The notes: generated by a model not told the origin, from the letters alone. A stretch of DNA of 64,000 nucleotides from Leifsonia sp. EB41 (GCF_041262565.1 NZ_JBGCCJ010000001.1:2666001-2730000); one strand, 5' to 3'; counted from the stretch's first letter, positions 25,902 to 34,691 are shown. A program made the numbers and translations.

Positions 25902-26572
25902 AGTTGCCCCAGCCGATAGCCCTCGCCGCGCACGGTCGCGATGATCTCCGGATCGGTCTTGCGCCGCAGGTAGTGAACGTAGGTGTCGACGGTGCCCGGC
26001 TGCTCGTCCGCCTCGAACACCGCCTCCAGGATGTGCGCGCGCGAGAACGTCCGCAGCGGGCTCTCCGCCAGCAGCCGCAGGAGGTCGGACTCCCGCTCGG
26101 TGAGCTGGATGCGGCCCTCGTAGGGCGAGTAGATGCTGCGGCTCTCCGGGTAGAACCGCCATCCGCCGACCGGCAGCTCACGGCCCTCGCCGGTGAACGT
26201 GCGGGTCAGCGCCCGCAGCCGGGCGAGCAGTTCGTCGAACTCGAACGGCTTGACCAGGTAGTCATTGGCCCCGGCGTCCAGGCCTTCGACGCGGTCCCGG
26301 AGGGCGCCGAGCGCGGTGAGCATGATGATCGGCGCGACGACGCGGCCGTCGCGCAGCTTGCCGACGAGGGTCACACCGTCGATGCCCGGCAGCCGGCGGT
26401 CGACCACCATCGCGTCGAAACGCTCCCGGAGCCCGACCGCGAGCCCGGCCTCCCCGTCGACCACGCGCGTCACGTCGTAGGACTCCGACAGCACCTGCTC
26501 GATCAGCGGGCCGAGGCGCGCGTCGTCCTCGACGAGCAGCACGCGCAGTCGGGTGGCCTCCATGTCGTTCAA
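25898..26572 (-). CDS. OmpR-family response regulator
   Basis: Receiver domain (about 8-120) with the acidic pair EDD, phospho-acceptor Asp in VVDRRLPG near 58 and the conserved Lys in LVKPFEF, followed by a winged-helix DNA-binding domain (about 130-222) ending GYRLGQL. A TTG at 26572 lies ten bases after GGAGG, which sits in the last codons of the PAP2 gene; the first ATG, 26563, is 19 bases away from it, so the TTG start is preferred. Partner of the downstream kinase and coupled to the PAP2 gene upstream. Confidence 0.92.
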   Translation of the reverse strand: MNDMEATRLRVLLVEDDARLGPLIEQVLSESYDVTRVVDGEAGLAVGLRERFDAMVVDRRLPGIDGVTLVGKLRDGRVVAPIIMLTALGALRDRVEGLDAGANDYLVKPFEFDELLARLRALTRTFTGEGRELPVGGWRFYPESRSIYSPYEGRIQLTERESDLLRLLAESPLRTFSRAHILEAVFEADEQPGTVDTYVHYLRRKTDPEIIATVRGEGYRLGQL

Positions 26573-26573
26573 C

Positions 26574-27374
26574 TTATCGCGGCCTCCGCGGTTCGCGGCC
26601 GTGCGCGGGGTCGAGCCCTGGCCCGATGAGCGGGAACCGCTCCAGCGGCGGCGCGATCAGCCGCAGCACGCCGAGTACGAGCAGGACCGCCGCCGTCGCG
26701 TAGACGAGCGACGCCAGCACGTCCGTCGGGTTGTGTACGCCGAGGTAGACGCGGGAGAACGCGGTGAGCAGGGGCGCGACGACCGCGAACGCGATCAGCG
26801 GGCCCCGCAGGCGGCCCTGGCCGAACACGATCAGCAGTGCGAGCGCGAGCGCGACCGCGAAACTGGTGTGCCCGCTCGGGAAGCTGAACCCGGTGTCGGT
26901 GAGGACGTGGTGCGGGAGCTCGGCGGACAGCGGTCGTGGACGCTGTACGACGTCCTTGACGACGGTGCTGCCGAGCCAGGGGAGCAGGGCGAGCGCCGCG
27001 AACGCGAGCGCCGGCCCGAGCCTGCGCCGGGCGATCCAGGTCGCCGCGGAGACCAGCCCGACGATCGCGAGGGCCGCCACCGGTGAGAACAGGACGTCGT
27101 CGGCCAGCGTCACCGCGTCGAGGAACGGCGTGCGGGCTCCCTCGACGGCGCGGATGACGCCGAGGTCCCAGGCGGTGATCGCGGGGGAGGCCACGATCGC
27201 GAGGCCGGCGAGCACCACGAGCAGGATGACGATGAGCGGGACGACGATAGCGCGGGCGGTCGCGGACGGCGCGGCCGTCGACCGCGGCGGCACGACTGGG
27301 CGCGGCGGCTCGACCGGTCGCTGCGGCCCCTGCTCGTCTCCGCCGAGCGCACGGCGGGGTGTGGTCGCGGTCAT
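26574..27374 (-). CDS. PAP2-family membrane phosphatase
   Basis: Integral membrane lipid phosphatase-like protein, 266 residues. After a Pro-rich cytoplasmic start, a first helix at about 43-62 and five further helices are visible. The three-part acid phosphatase signature is complete: KDVVQRPRP, PSGHTS, and SRVYLGVHNPTDV with the two catalytic histidines. It may dephosphorylate undecaprenyl-pyrophosphate or phosphatidate. It is the first gene of an operon with a response regulator and kinase, whose ribosome site lies in its own 3' end, so signal transduction and lipid phosphatase are linked. Confidence 0.92.
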   Translation of the reverse strand: MTATTPRRALGGDEQGPQRPVEPPRPVVPPRSTAAPSATARAIVVPLIVILLVVLAGLAIVASPAITAWDLGVIRAVEGARTPFLDAVTLADDVLFSPVAALAIVGLVSAATWIARRRLGPALAFAALALLPWLGSTVVKDVVQRPRPLSAELPHHVLTDTGFSFPSGHTSFAVALALALLIVFGQGRLRGPLIAFAVVAPLLTAFSRVYLGVHNPTDVLASLVYATAAVLLVLGVLRLIAPPLERFPLIGPGLDPAHGREPRRPR

Positions 27375-27480
27375 CGGATCCCCCTTCGACCATCCAGCCT
27401 GCGCGCCGCCTCCCCAGATGCCGCTAAGGATCCTCGGCCCGCGCCCAGGCACCAGGCCCCTCAGAGGATTCTGGGAGGCG

Positions 27481-28278
27481 ATGCGGAATGCTGTCGGGAT
27501 GCTCCGCAACAAGGTCCCCGCCGTCACGGCGCTGTTCTGGGTCACCAAGCTGCTGACCACGGCGATGGGTGAGACCACCTCCGACTACCTGGTCAAGAAC
27601 TACGACCCGGTCATCGCGGTCATCGCCGCCTTCGTGGTGTTCGCCGCCGCCCTGGTGCTGCAGTTCGCCGTGCGCCGCTACATTCCGTGGGTGTACTGGC
27701 TGACGGTCTTGATGGTGGCGGTGTTCGGCACGATGGTCGCCGACGTCCTGCACATCGTCATCGGCATCCCGTACCTGGTGTCGACGGTCTTCTTCGCGGT
27801 CGTCCTGGCCGTCGTGTTCGTGGTCTGGTACCGCACGCAGCGGACGCTATCTGTGCACCACATCGACACGCGGACCCGGGAGTTCTTCTACTGGTGCGCG
27901 GTGCTGGCGACGTTCGCGCTCGGCACGGCGGTCGGCGACCTCACGGCGACGACCTTCGGGCTGGGCTACCTGGTGTCCGGGATCCTGTTCGGCGTCCTGT
28001 TCGCCATCCCGGGCGTCGCGTACCGCTGGTGGGGGCTCGGCGCGACCGCAGCCTTCTGGACCTCATATGTTCTGACCCGGCCTTTCGGAGCCTCGATCTC
28101 GGACTATCTGGCCGTCTCCCACGCGCGCGGCGGCCTCGACCTGGGCCCCGGACCCGTCAGTCTGGTGCTGTTCGCGGCGATCGTCGTGTGCGTCGTGGTG
28201 ATGAGCGTCCGTCGTCCGGCAGAACCGGGAGCGACAGCTGCGGAGGGGCGCGCGAGCAGCACGCTGGCCGCCGAATAG
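27481..28278 (+). CDS. COG4705-type integral membrane protein
   Basis: Protein of 265 residues with about seven hydrophobic segments and the repeated motif TxLLTTAMGETTSDYLV / FALGTAVGDLTATTFG in its two halves, as in the poorly known COG4705 membrane proteins. The two acidic, threonine-rich helices suggest a small transporter or metal-binding repeat. Start ATG 27481 follows GGGAGGCG. Divergent from the PAP2/two-component operon over 106 bases, hence a probable target of that system. No function is assigned in the family. Confidence 0.82.
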   Translation: MRNAVGMLRNKVPAVTALFWVTKLLTTAMGETTSDYLVKNYDPVIAVIAAFVVFAAALVLQFAVRRYIPWVYWLTVLMVAVFGTMVADVLHIVIGIPYLVSTVFFAVVLAVVFVVWYRTQRTLSVHHIDTRTREFFYWCAVLATFALGTAVGDLTATTFGLGYLVSGILFGVLFAIPGVAYRWWGLGATAAFWTSYVLTRPFGASISDYLAVSHARGGLDLGPGPVSLVLFAAIVVCVVVMSVRRPAEPGATAAEGRASSTLAAE

Positions 28279-28329
28279 GCCGCACTCCCGGGTTCCCTTA
28301 AACCGAGCCGCTGGTACCCTCGATCGGGT

Positions 28330-29157
28330 ATGACGCCCGCGGACCCCCCTCGCATGCGCGGCCGCCGCTCGGCAGGCCGTCGTGCCGCCGTACCCCCGGC
28401 GAGGCGGTCGAGCGCCCGGAAGGACTCCCGGCCCGCGCCGACAGAGCCCCGGAACGCGTCAGCACCCCGGAACGCGTCAGCACCCCGCCGTCGCGCCCGC
28501 CGCCCGCTGCAGCTCCCGCTCCACCATCGCCTCGGCGTCTCGCTGGCCGTGATCGCGCTGGTCTGCGGCTTCTCGATCGTTCCGACGGACGCCGCGCTCG
28601 CCGCGACCGTTGTCGGCCCGGAGGCCACGACGATGGCTCCCGGTGCGCCCGCCTCGGACGCCGTGCAGCACCTCCTGGTGGATGCCACGATCGGCGCCCC
28701 CGTCGTGGACCGCGACACCCTCGGCGCGACGGACAGCATCCAGAGCCTCTCCCGCATCGGCACGAACGAGTCGTGGGCCGAGCTGGTGCTGATGTTCGGC
28801 GGCTGGCAGACGACCAAGCCCAACGTGGACTTCATGCTGCGCTGGATGCGTCAGGAGAACGGCCCGCCGGACTGGTGGAACCGCAACAACCCGCTGAACA
28901 ACGGCTACGGCTCCGGAGGCGGCGCCGGCTTCGGCAGCTACCCCGACCTCGTGACGGCCGCGAAGTACTGCGCCGAGAATCTGCAGCGCGGCTACCCGGC
29001 CGTCGTCGCCGGGCTCACCGCGGGCACCAGCGCCGACGTGACGGCCGCCGCGATCTGGGCCTCCCCGTGGGCGAGCAGCCACTACGGCTACGGCTCGCAC
29101 TGGAGCACGTCCCCCGTGCAGATCGTCACCGCCCCCGCCTCCGCCTGGGGCAACTGA
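28330..29157 (+). CDS. Secreted or membrane-anchored lysozyme-like protein, unrecognised family
   Basis: Protein of 275 residues. A 65-residue Arg/Pro/Ala-rich tail precedes one hydrophobic segment (about 69-88) with a possible signal-peptidase site after DAALA, so the rest is outside the cell. The exported part has a long spacer, then about residues 150-270 with LRWMRQENGPPDWWNRNNPLN, FGSYPDLVTAAKYCAENL and many Trp/Tyr/Gly residues. The Glu and helical pattern resemble lysozyme or glucosaminidase folds, but no family is certain. The long N-tail could mean a wrongly early start, yet no later start codon precedes the hydrophobic segment. It ends nine bases before a 57-bp palindrome. Confidence 0.78.
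   Translation: MTPADPPRMRGRRSAGRRAAVPPARRSSARKDSRPAPTEPRNASAPRNASAPRRRARRPLQLPLHHRLGVSLAVIALVCGFSIVPTDAALAATVVGPEATTMAPGAPASDAVQHLLVDATIGAPVVDRDTLGATDSIQSLSRIGTNESWAELVLMFGGWQTTKPNVDFMLRWMRQENGPPDWWNRNNPLNNGYGSGGGAGFGSYPDLVTAAKYCAENLQRGYPAVVAGLTAGTSADVTAAAIWASPWASSHYGYGSHWSTSPVQIVTAPASAWGN
28447..28482 (+). repeat. Exact 18-bp tandem duplication inside the lysozyme-like gene
   Basis: CCCCGGAACGCGTCAGCA occurs twice back to back (28447-28464, 28465-28482), encoding PRNASA twice in the cytoplasmic tail. In-frame, so the duplication is tolerated; unit number may vary between strains. Confidence 0.9.
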
Positions 29158-29165
29158 CCCACCGG

Positions 29166-29222
29166 CGAGGGGCACGTAAACGCCCCTAAAACGCGGTTTT
29201 AGGGGCGTTTACGTGCCCTTCG
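29166..29222. repeat. 57-bp palindromic repeat, copy D (most symmetrical)
   Basis: Between convergent genes (lysozyme-like protein and APC permease). Arms GGGCACGTAAACGCCCCT and AGGGGCGTTTACGTGCCC pair without mismatch, continued by AAAAC/GTTTT around a GCG loop, giving a perfect stem of 23 bp. Only the outermost bases (GAGG against CTTC) differ. Best copy for defining the family. Confidence 0.92.
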
Positions 29223-29231
29223 ACGGACCCG

Positions 29232-30629
29232 TCAGCGCACGACCTCGGAGGGGGCGCCCTCGCGGGTGATGATCGCGGCGTCGCCGTCCTCGTCCAGCTT
29301 CACTCCGAGACGCTTGCGGAACGCGCGGGTGAGCACCAGCAGCGTGATGATCCCGATGGTCAGCCAGATCAGACCGTAGGTGAGCGCGTCGAAGTGGAGG
29401 TTGGCCCACAGCACGCCGGTCAGCACCATCCCGATCGCCGGCAGCACGATGTTGCGGATGATCTGCTTCGCGCCGTGCACCTGCCGCTTGCGGATCGCGA
29501 AGTGGATGATGACCGTCGCGTTCACCATCGTGAAGGCGATGAGCGCGCCGAAGTTGATCATCGAGGACACGAACTCCAGGGTGAACGCCGCCGCCAGCAG
29601 CGACACCGCGCCGACCAGCAGGACCGCCACGGCGGGCGTGCGGAACTTCGGGTGCACGAACGACAGCGTCCGCGAGATGCGGCCGTTCCCATTGCGCGCC
29701 ATCACGTAGATCATGCGCGAGACGCTCGCGTGCGACGCCAGGCTGGAGGCCACCGCCGCCGCGACCGCGGCCGAGATGAAGAGGATCTGGAAGAGCAGCC
29801 CGCCGGTCTTGAGTGCGATCTCCGGCAGTGTGTCGTCCGTGAAGTGGAACCCGGCGAGCGTCGGGAAGCGCGACTGCGCGAACCAGGCCGCGACGAAGAA
29901 GATCGCGCCGCCGATCATCAGCGCGAGCACGATCGCCTTGGGCACCGTGCGGGTGTCCTTGGCCTCCTCGGTGTACATCGTGATCGCGTCGAAGCCGATG
30001 AACGAGAAGCAGACCACGGTCGCGCCGCCGATCACCGCCAGGATGTGAACGCCTCCGTGGAACAGCGGCGTCAGGCTGAAGGCCGTCCCGTCACCCGCCC
30101 CGGAGTTCAGCGACGCCCAGGTCAGCGCAACGAAAACGGCGATCAGAACGACCTGGAACGCCACCAGAACGCCGTTGACCTTGGAGGTCGACGACATGCT
30201 GAACAGGTTCATCGCTGTGATCGCCGCCACGTAGCCGACCACCCAGATCCAGCCGGGCACCTGCGGGAAGAACGACTCCAGGTACAGCCGGACGATGAGC
30301 GCGTTGACGAGCGGCAGCAGAAGGTAGTCGAGCAGCGACGACCAGCCGACGAGGAAGCCGACGTTCGGGTGGATGGTCTCCGACGCGTACGTGTACGCCG
30401 ACCCCGCCGAGGGGAACACCCGCGTCATCCGGCCGTAGCTCACCGCGGTGAACACCATCGCCACGAGCGCGAAGAGGTACGCGGACGGGACGACGCCGTT
30501 GGTCTCGCCGGTCACGATGCCGAACGTGTCGAAAACGGTCATCGGGGTCATGTAGCCGAGTCCGAGGCCGACGATCGCCCAGAGGCCGAGGGACCGGCGG
30601 AGTGCGGTGGGGGCGGGGTTGGTGGACAC
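29232..30629 (-). CDS. APC-family amino-acid/amine permease
   Basis: Membrane transporter of 465 residues with twelve hydrophobic segments, in the amino acid-polyamine-organocation superfamily. GLGLGYMTPMTVFDTFG near residues 20-36 is the first-helix substrate motif, and SFIGFDAITMYTEEAKDTRTVP the usual consensus after helix six. Closest in style to putrescine/PuuP or amino-acid importers. Start GTG 30629 has AAGGAGCTCGC upstream. It ends just after the palindromic repeat. A related permease lies at 35.7 kb, sharing the same layout. Confidence 0.92.
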   Translation of the reverse strand: MSTNPAPTALRRSLGLWAIVGLGLGYMTPMTVFDTFGIVTGETNGVVPSAYLFALVAMVFTAVSYGRMTRVFPSAGSAYTYASETIHPNVGFLVGWSSLLDYLLLPLVNALIVRLYLESFFPQVPGWIWVVGYVAAITAMNLFSMSSTSKVNGVLVAFQVVLIAVFVALTWASLNSGAGDGTAFSLTPLFHGGVHILAVIGGATVVCFSFIGFDAITMYTEEAKDTRTVPKAIVLALMIGGAIFFVAAWFAQSRFPTLAGFHFTDDTLPEIALKTGGLLFQILFISAAVAAAVASSLASHASVSRMIYVMARNGNGRISRTLSFVHPKFRTPAVAVLLVGAVSLLAAAFTLEFVSSMINFGALIAFTMVNATVIIHFAIRKRQVHGAKQIIRNIVLPAIGMVLTGVLWANLHFDALTYGLIWLTIGIITLLVLTRAFRKRLGVKLDEDGDAAIITREGAPSEVVR

Positions 30630-30801
30630 GCGAGCTCCTTCGCTGCAGTCGGGGACGTGCCATAGTAAGCGCACTCCGCGACGAAATCCGAATCGAGAAC
30701 GACGGATCGCATACCACATCGGGCGATTTCGCCACGGAATACGTGGTGATTCGGCGTTTTGAGTGTCGATTACATCCGTGCGCGAAATCGGCCCGACTGC
30801 G

Positions 30802-31809
30802 CTACTTCGCCAACCACTCCCGCAGTCGCGGCAGCGGCCATGTCGTCACGATGCGCTCCGCCGGCACACCGTTGGCCGCGGCCCGCGCCGCCCCGTACGC
30901 GAGGAAGTCCAACTGCCCCGGCGCGTGCGCGTCGGTGTCGATCGAGAACAGGCAGCCCGCGTCGAGCGCCCGCTGGATGAGATCGTCCGGCGGGTCCTGC
31001 CGCTCCGGCCGCGAGTTGATCTCCACCGCGACGCCGTTCTCCGCGCACGCCGCGAACACCGCGGAAGCGTCGAACTCGCTCGGCGGCCGGGTGCCGCGGG
31101 AGCCCTGCACCAGCCGTCCCGTGCAGTGGCCCAGCACGTTCGTGTGCGGGGCGCGGATTCCGCCGAGCATCCGGGCGGTCATGGTGCGGCTGTCCGCGCG
31201 CAGCTTGGAGTGCACGCTCGCGACCACCACATCCAGCCGGTCGAGAAGGGCGGGCGTCTGGTCGAGCGTGCCGTCCTCCAGGATGTCGACCTCGATGCCG
31301 GTGAGGAGGGTCACGCTGCCGGTCTCGAGGCCGGCGATGATGTCGAGCTGCTCCTCCAGCCGCTCGGCGCTCAGGCCGCTCGCGACCGTGAGGGTGGGGG
31401 AGTGGTCGGTGATCGCCTGGTACTCGCGGCCGAGCGTCGCGGCTGCGGCGGCCATGACCTCGATGGGCACCGTGCCGTCCGACCACTCCGTGTGGCTGTG
31501 GAGGTCGCCGCGGAGCTGGGCGCGCAGCTCGGCCCCTCCAGCGTCGAGCGGCTCCGTGTTGCGCTCGCGGAGGTCGGCCAGGTAGGTCGGGACCTCCCCG
31601 TCGACGGCCTGCGAGATGACCTGGAAGGTGCGGTCGCCGATCCCCTTCGTGCGCTTGAGCCGGCCGTCCGCGACGCGGGCCGCGACCTCGTCCGTGCCGA
31701 GCGGCGCGATGCTCGCGGCGGCCTTGCGGAACGCCTGGACTTTGAAGGACGGGGCGAGCTCGCGCTCGAGCCAGAAGGCGATCTCATTCAGTGCCGCGAC
31801 CGGTTCCAT
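30802..31809 (-). CDS. PHP-domain protein with helix-hairpin-helix start (PolX-like)
   Basis: Protein of 335 residues. Residues about 1-85 resemble the helix-hairpin-helix region before PHP domains in bacterial PolX (LKRTKGIGDRTFQVI). From 102 the PHP domain starts with DLHSHTEWSDG (metal-binding His104/His106), then TDHSP, EVDIL, SVHS and a C-terminal DTDAHAP, so all metal-site motifs are present. The polymerase domain is missing, so it is a stand-alone metal-dependent phosphoesterase or nuclease, perhaps for DNA repair or nucleotide phosphates. ATG 31809; convergent with nothing, preceding acyl-CoA synthetase is divergent. Confidence 0.88.
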   Translation of the reverse strand: MEPVAALNEIAFWLERELAPSFKVQAFRKAAASIAPLGTDEVAARVADGRLKRTKGIGDRTFQVISQAVDGEVPTYLADLRERNTEPLDAGGAELRAQLRGDLHSHTEWSDGTVPIEVMAAAAATLGREYQAITDHSPTLTVASGLSAERLEEQLDIIAGLETGSVTLLTGIEVDILEDGTLDQTPALLDRLDVVVASVHSKLRADSRTMTARMLGGIRAPHTNVLGHCTGRLVQGSRGTRPPSEFDASAVFAACAENGVAVEINSRPERQDPPDDLIQRALDAGCLFSIDTDAHAPGQLDFLAYGAARAAANGVPAERIVTTWPLPRLREWLAK

Positions 31810-31893
31810 GCCCTCATGCTCCCACCCCGTCGGCGGTTACGGGGCGTTACGAGCGAGGGCGGCGGCGCGGGAGGGCGCCACTAGCGTCGCAGG

Positions 31894-33873
31894 GTGAGCA
31901 GCGCGATCGAGAACCTGGGCCGCGAGTCCCGCGTCTACGAGCCGAGCCCGGAGTTCGCGGCGCAGGCGAACGTCGGGCCGGACGTGTTCGCGGAGGCCGT
32001 CGACCCGGTCGCCTTCTGGGAGCGGCAGGCCGCGCGCCTCGACTGGGCGGAACCCTGGCAGACCGCGCACACCTGGGAGCCCGCGACGCCCGGAACGGAC
32101 GGCGAGCTGAGCATCCCGCGCGCCGAATGGTTCGCCGGCGGAAGGCTGAACGCGGCGGTCAACTGCGTCGACCGGCACGTCGTCGCCGGCCGCGGCGACC
32201 GCGTCGCGCTGCACTTCGAGGGCGAGCCGGGCGACCGCGAGACCGTTACCTACGCCGACCTCCAGCGCCGGGTCGCCCGGGCGGCCAACGCCCTCACCAC
32301 GCTCGGCGTCGGGGAGGGCGACCGCGTCGTCGTGTACCTGCCGGTGCTGGTGGAGACGGTCGTCATCACGCTCGCGATCGCGCGGGTGGGCGCCATCCAC
32401 TCGCTCGTGTTCGGCGGCTTCTCCGCCGAGGCGCTGCGGTTCCGGGTGGAGGACACCGGGGCGAAGCTGCTGGTGACCTCCGACGGGCAGTTCCGCCGCG
32501 GCGTCGCGGTGCCGGTGAAGGCGCAGGCGGACGCCGCGGTCGCGGGCGCCGACGCGATCGAGCACGTGCTGGTCGTCCGCCGCACCGGCGACCTCACCCC
32601 GGACATCCCGTGGGCCCCGGGCCGCGACATCTGGTGGCACGACGTCGTCGACATCGCCCCGGCCGTTCACGAGCCCGAGTTCTTCGATGCGGAGACCCCG
32701 CTCTTCATCATCTACACCTCCGGCACAACCGGCCGGCCGAAGGGCGTCGTCCACACCACCGGCGGCTACCTCACCCAGGCGTCGTGGAGCCACTGGGCGC
32801 TCTTCGACGCGAAGGAGTCCGACGTCTACTGGTGCACCGCCGACCTGGCCTGGGTGACCGCGCACACCTACGTCCTGTACGGCCCGCTGTCGAACGGCGC
32901 GACCTCCGTCCTCTACGAGGGCACACCGAACACGCCCAGCTCCGGCAGGCATTTCGAGATCATCGAGCGCTACGGCGTGACGACGTACTACACGGCGCCC
33001 ACGCTCATCCGCACCTTCATGAGCTGGTTCCCGCACGGGCTCGCCGCTGCCGGCCCCTGGGACCTCTCCAGCGTTCGGCTCCTCGGCACCGTGGGGGAGG
33101 CCATCAACCCGGAGGTGTGGGTCTGGTTCCGGGAGCAGCTCGGCGCCGGCCGCGCACCCGTGGTCGACACCTGGTGGCAGTCGGAGTCCGGCGCGGCCAT
33201 CGTCGCCCCGCTGCCCGGCGTCACCGCGCTGAAGCCGGGCTCGGCGACCGTGGCGGTCCCCGGTGTGACGGTGCGGGTGGTGGATGAGCGCGGGGAGGAC
33301 GTGCCTCGCGGCTCCGGCGGCTCCATCGTGATCGACAGCACCTGGCCCGCGATGTCGCGGACGGTCTGGGGCGACGCGGAGCGCTACCGCGACTCCTACT
33401 GGCGGACGTTCGCCGACCGCGGCTACTTCCTCGCCGGCGACGGCGCGGCGGTGGACGACGACGGCTACCTGTGGCTGCTCGGCAGGCTGGACGACGTCAT
33501 CAACGTCTCCGGCCACCGGCTGTCCACCATCGAGATCGAGTCGGCCCTGGTCGCGCATCCGTCCGTCGCGGAGGCCGCCGTGGTGGGCGTCGGCGACGCG
33601 ACCACCGGGCAGGCGGTGGCGGCGTTCGTCATCCCGGCCGGGGAGCTCGATCCGTCGGGACTCCGCGACCAGGTGGCCCGGGCGATCGGCGCGATCGCGA
33701 AACCGCGCCACGTCGTGGTCGTCGACGACCTCCCGAAGACCCGCTCCGGCAAGATCATGCGGCGGCTGCTGGTCGACCTGTTCGACGGGCGGCCGCTCGG
33801 CGACACGACCTCGCTGCAGGATGAGACGGTGCCCGGGCGCATCGCGGAGGTGCTGGCAGCGCGCTCCCGCTGA
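31894..33873 (+). CDS. Acyl-CoA synthetase, acetate/propionate type
   Basis: AMP-forming acyl-CoA synthetase of 659 residues with the N-terminal ACAS domain. The adenylation signature YTSGTTGRPKG is at about residues 274-284, the WWQSESG motif near 430 and the acetylation-regulated Lys in KTRSGKIMRR near 620. Length and the Trp-rich WWQ motif fit acetyl-CoA synthetase; propionate is also possible. Start GTG 31894 (no strong ribosome site). Possible supply of acetyl-CoA from acetate released by nearby amide or inositol metabolism. Confidence 0.93.
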   Translation: MSSAIENLGRESRVYEPSPEFAAQANVGPDVFAEAVDPVAFWERQAARLDWAEPWQTAHTWEPATPGTDGELSIPRAEWFAGGRLNAAVNCVDRHVVAGRGDRVALHFEGEPGDRETVTYADLQRRVARAANALTTLGVGEGDRVVVYLPVLVETVVITLAIARVGAIHSLVFGGFSAEALRFRVEDTGAKLLVTSDGQFRRGVAVPVKAQADAAVAGADAIEHVLVVRRTGDLTPDIPWAPGRDIWWHDVVDIAPAVHEPEFFDAETPLFIIYTSGTTGRPKGVVHTTGGYLTQASWSHWALFDAKESDVYWCTADLAWVTAHTYVLYGPLSNGATSVLYEGTPNTPSSGRHFEIIERYGVTTYYTAPTLIRTFMSWFPHGLAAAGPWDLSSVRLLGTVGEAINPEVWVWFREQLGAGRAPVVDTWWQSESGAAIVAPLPGVTALKPGSATVAVPGVTVRVVDERGEDVPRGSGGSIVIDSTWPAMSRTVWGDAERYRDSYWRTFADRGYFLAGDGAAVDDDGYLWLLGRLDDVINVSGHRLSTIEIESALVAHPSVAEAAVVGVGDATTGQAVAAFVIPAGELDPSGLRDQVARAIGAIAKPRHVVVVDDLPKTRSGKIMRRLLVDLFDGRPLGDTTSLQDETVPGRIAEVLAARSR

Positions 33874-33889
33874 ATTCGGCGGTGCCGAG

Positions 33890-34651
33890 TCAGTCCTGTT
33901 CCAGCCCCACGAACATGGTCTCGTGCAGCACGGCGACGTGCCGTTCCGCGAGCGCGACAGCGGTCTCCAGGTCGTGACCGCGGATCGCGGCGGCCAGCGC
34001 GGCGTGCTCGGCGTTGACCTCGTGGAGGTAGGCGATCGGGTACGGGATGAAGTACGCGTAGAGGCGGCGCAGGGTCTCCTCGTACAAGCCGACGAGCGCC
34101 GGACGGCCGGCGGCGCGCGCGACCGCCAGGTGGAATCGCTCGTCCGCGGCGTGGTACTCGGACCAGTCCTGGGCGGTGGCGGCTGCGGCGACGGCAGCGT
34201 CCAGCTCCGCGAGGTCGTCGTCGCTCGCGGAGACCGCGGCCAGATGGGTCAGGCTCGTCTCGGCGAGCAGGCGCTGGTCGATGAGGCGGTGCACCTGCTC
34301 CGCGTCCGCGCGGTAAATCTCGACCGCGGAGCCGGCGCCGGCGGTGACGGCGGGCGCCGTCTCCGCCACGAACGTCCCGCCCGAGCGGCCCCTGACTCGC
34401 CGGAGCAGGCCCTCCTCGGCGAGGCTCTTGATCGCGCGCCGCGCAGTGATCTCGCTGACGTCGAGGGCGGCGGCGACATCTGCGTCGCTCGGGAGCTGCT
34501 CCCCGGGCGCGAGCAGCCGCAGCTCGACGGCGAGGGCGATGCGCGCGCGCACGGTGTCGACGGCCGAGAGCCGGGTGATCCCGGCCACGGCGGGGCCCGT
34601 CAGTGCGGGCACGGCCGTGTGCGTGAGCGTGCCGGGAACGTCTCCGGTCAT
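33890..34651 (-). CDS. GntR-family regulator of FadR/FCD type
   Basis: Regulator with a winged helix (about 38-95, DVSEITARRAIKSLAEEGLL) and an all-helical FCD effector domain with the metal/ligand triad pattern (HRLIDQR, EYHAADERFHLAVARAAG, HAALAAAIRGHD). About 253 residues from ATG 34651; ATG 34663 and TTG 34687 are alternative starts, none with a clear ribosome site. It is divergent from the hydrolase-permease-hydrolase operon, with a perfect dyad between, so it is almost surely its regulator, sensing a carboxylic or amino acid. Confidence 0.9.
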   Translation of the reverse strand: MTGDVPGTLTHTAVPALTGPAVAGITRLSAVDTVRARIALAVELRLLAPGEQLPSDADVAAALDVSEITARRAIKSLAEEGLLRRVRGRSGGTFVAETAPAVTAGAGSAVEIYRADAEQVHRLIDQRLLAETSLTHLAAVSASDDDLAELDAAVAAAATAQDWSEYHAADERFHLAVARAAGRPALVGLYEETLRRLYAYFIPYPIAYLHEVNAEHAALAAAIRGHDLETAVALAERHVAVLHETMFVGLEQD

Positions 34652-34691
34652 GGCGTCCAGCATAGGGAGATCACCAGGGGTGGACAAATTC

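Noticed and set aside
4452-29222. CRISPR-like interpretation of the 57-bp repeats
   Set aside because: Copies are 5-13 kb apart, palindromic and without regular spacers; no cas genes.
30630-30801. Hidden small RNA or gene between the APC permease and the PHP gene
   Set aside because: Contains promoter-like AT stretches and a small dyad CCACG-GAATA-CGTGG at 30732-30746, but nothing that can be supported as a gene or RNA.
31894-31900. ATG start further upstream for the acyl-CoA synthetase
   Set aside because: The frame upstream of GTG 31894 has no suitable start codon before the divergent PHP gene; the GTG fits the family length.
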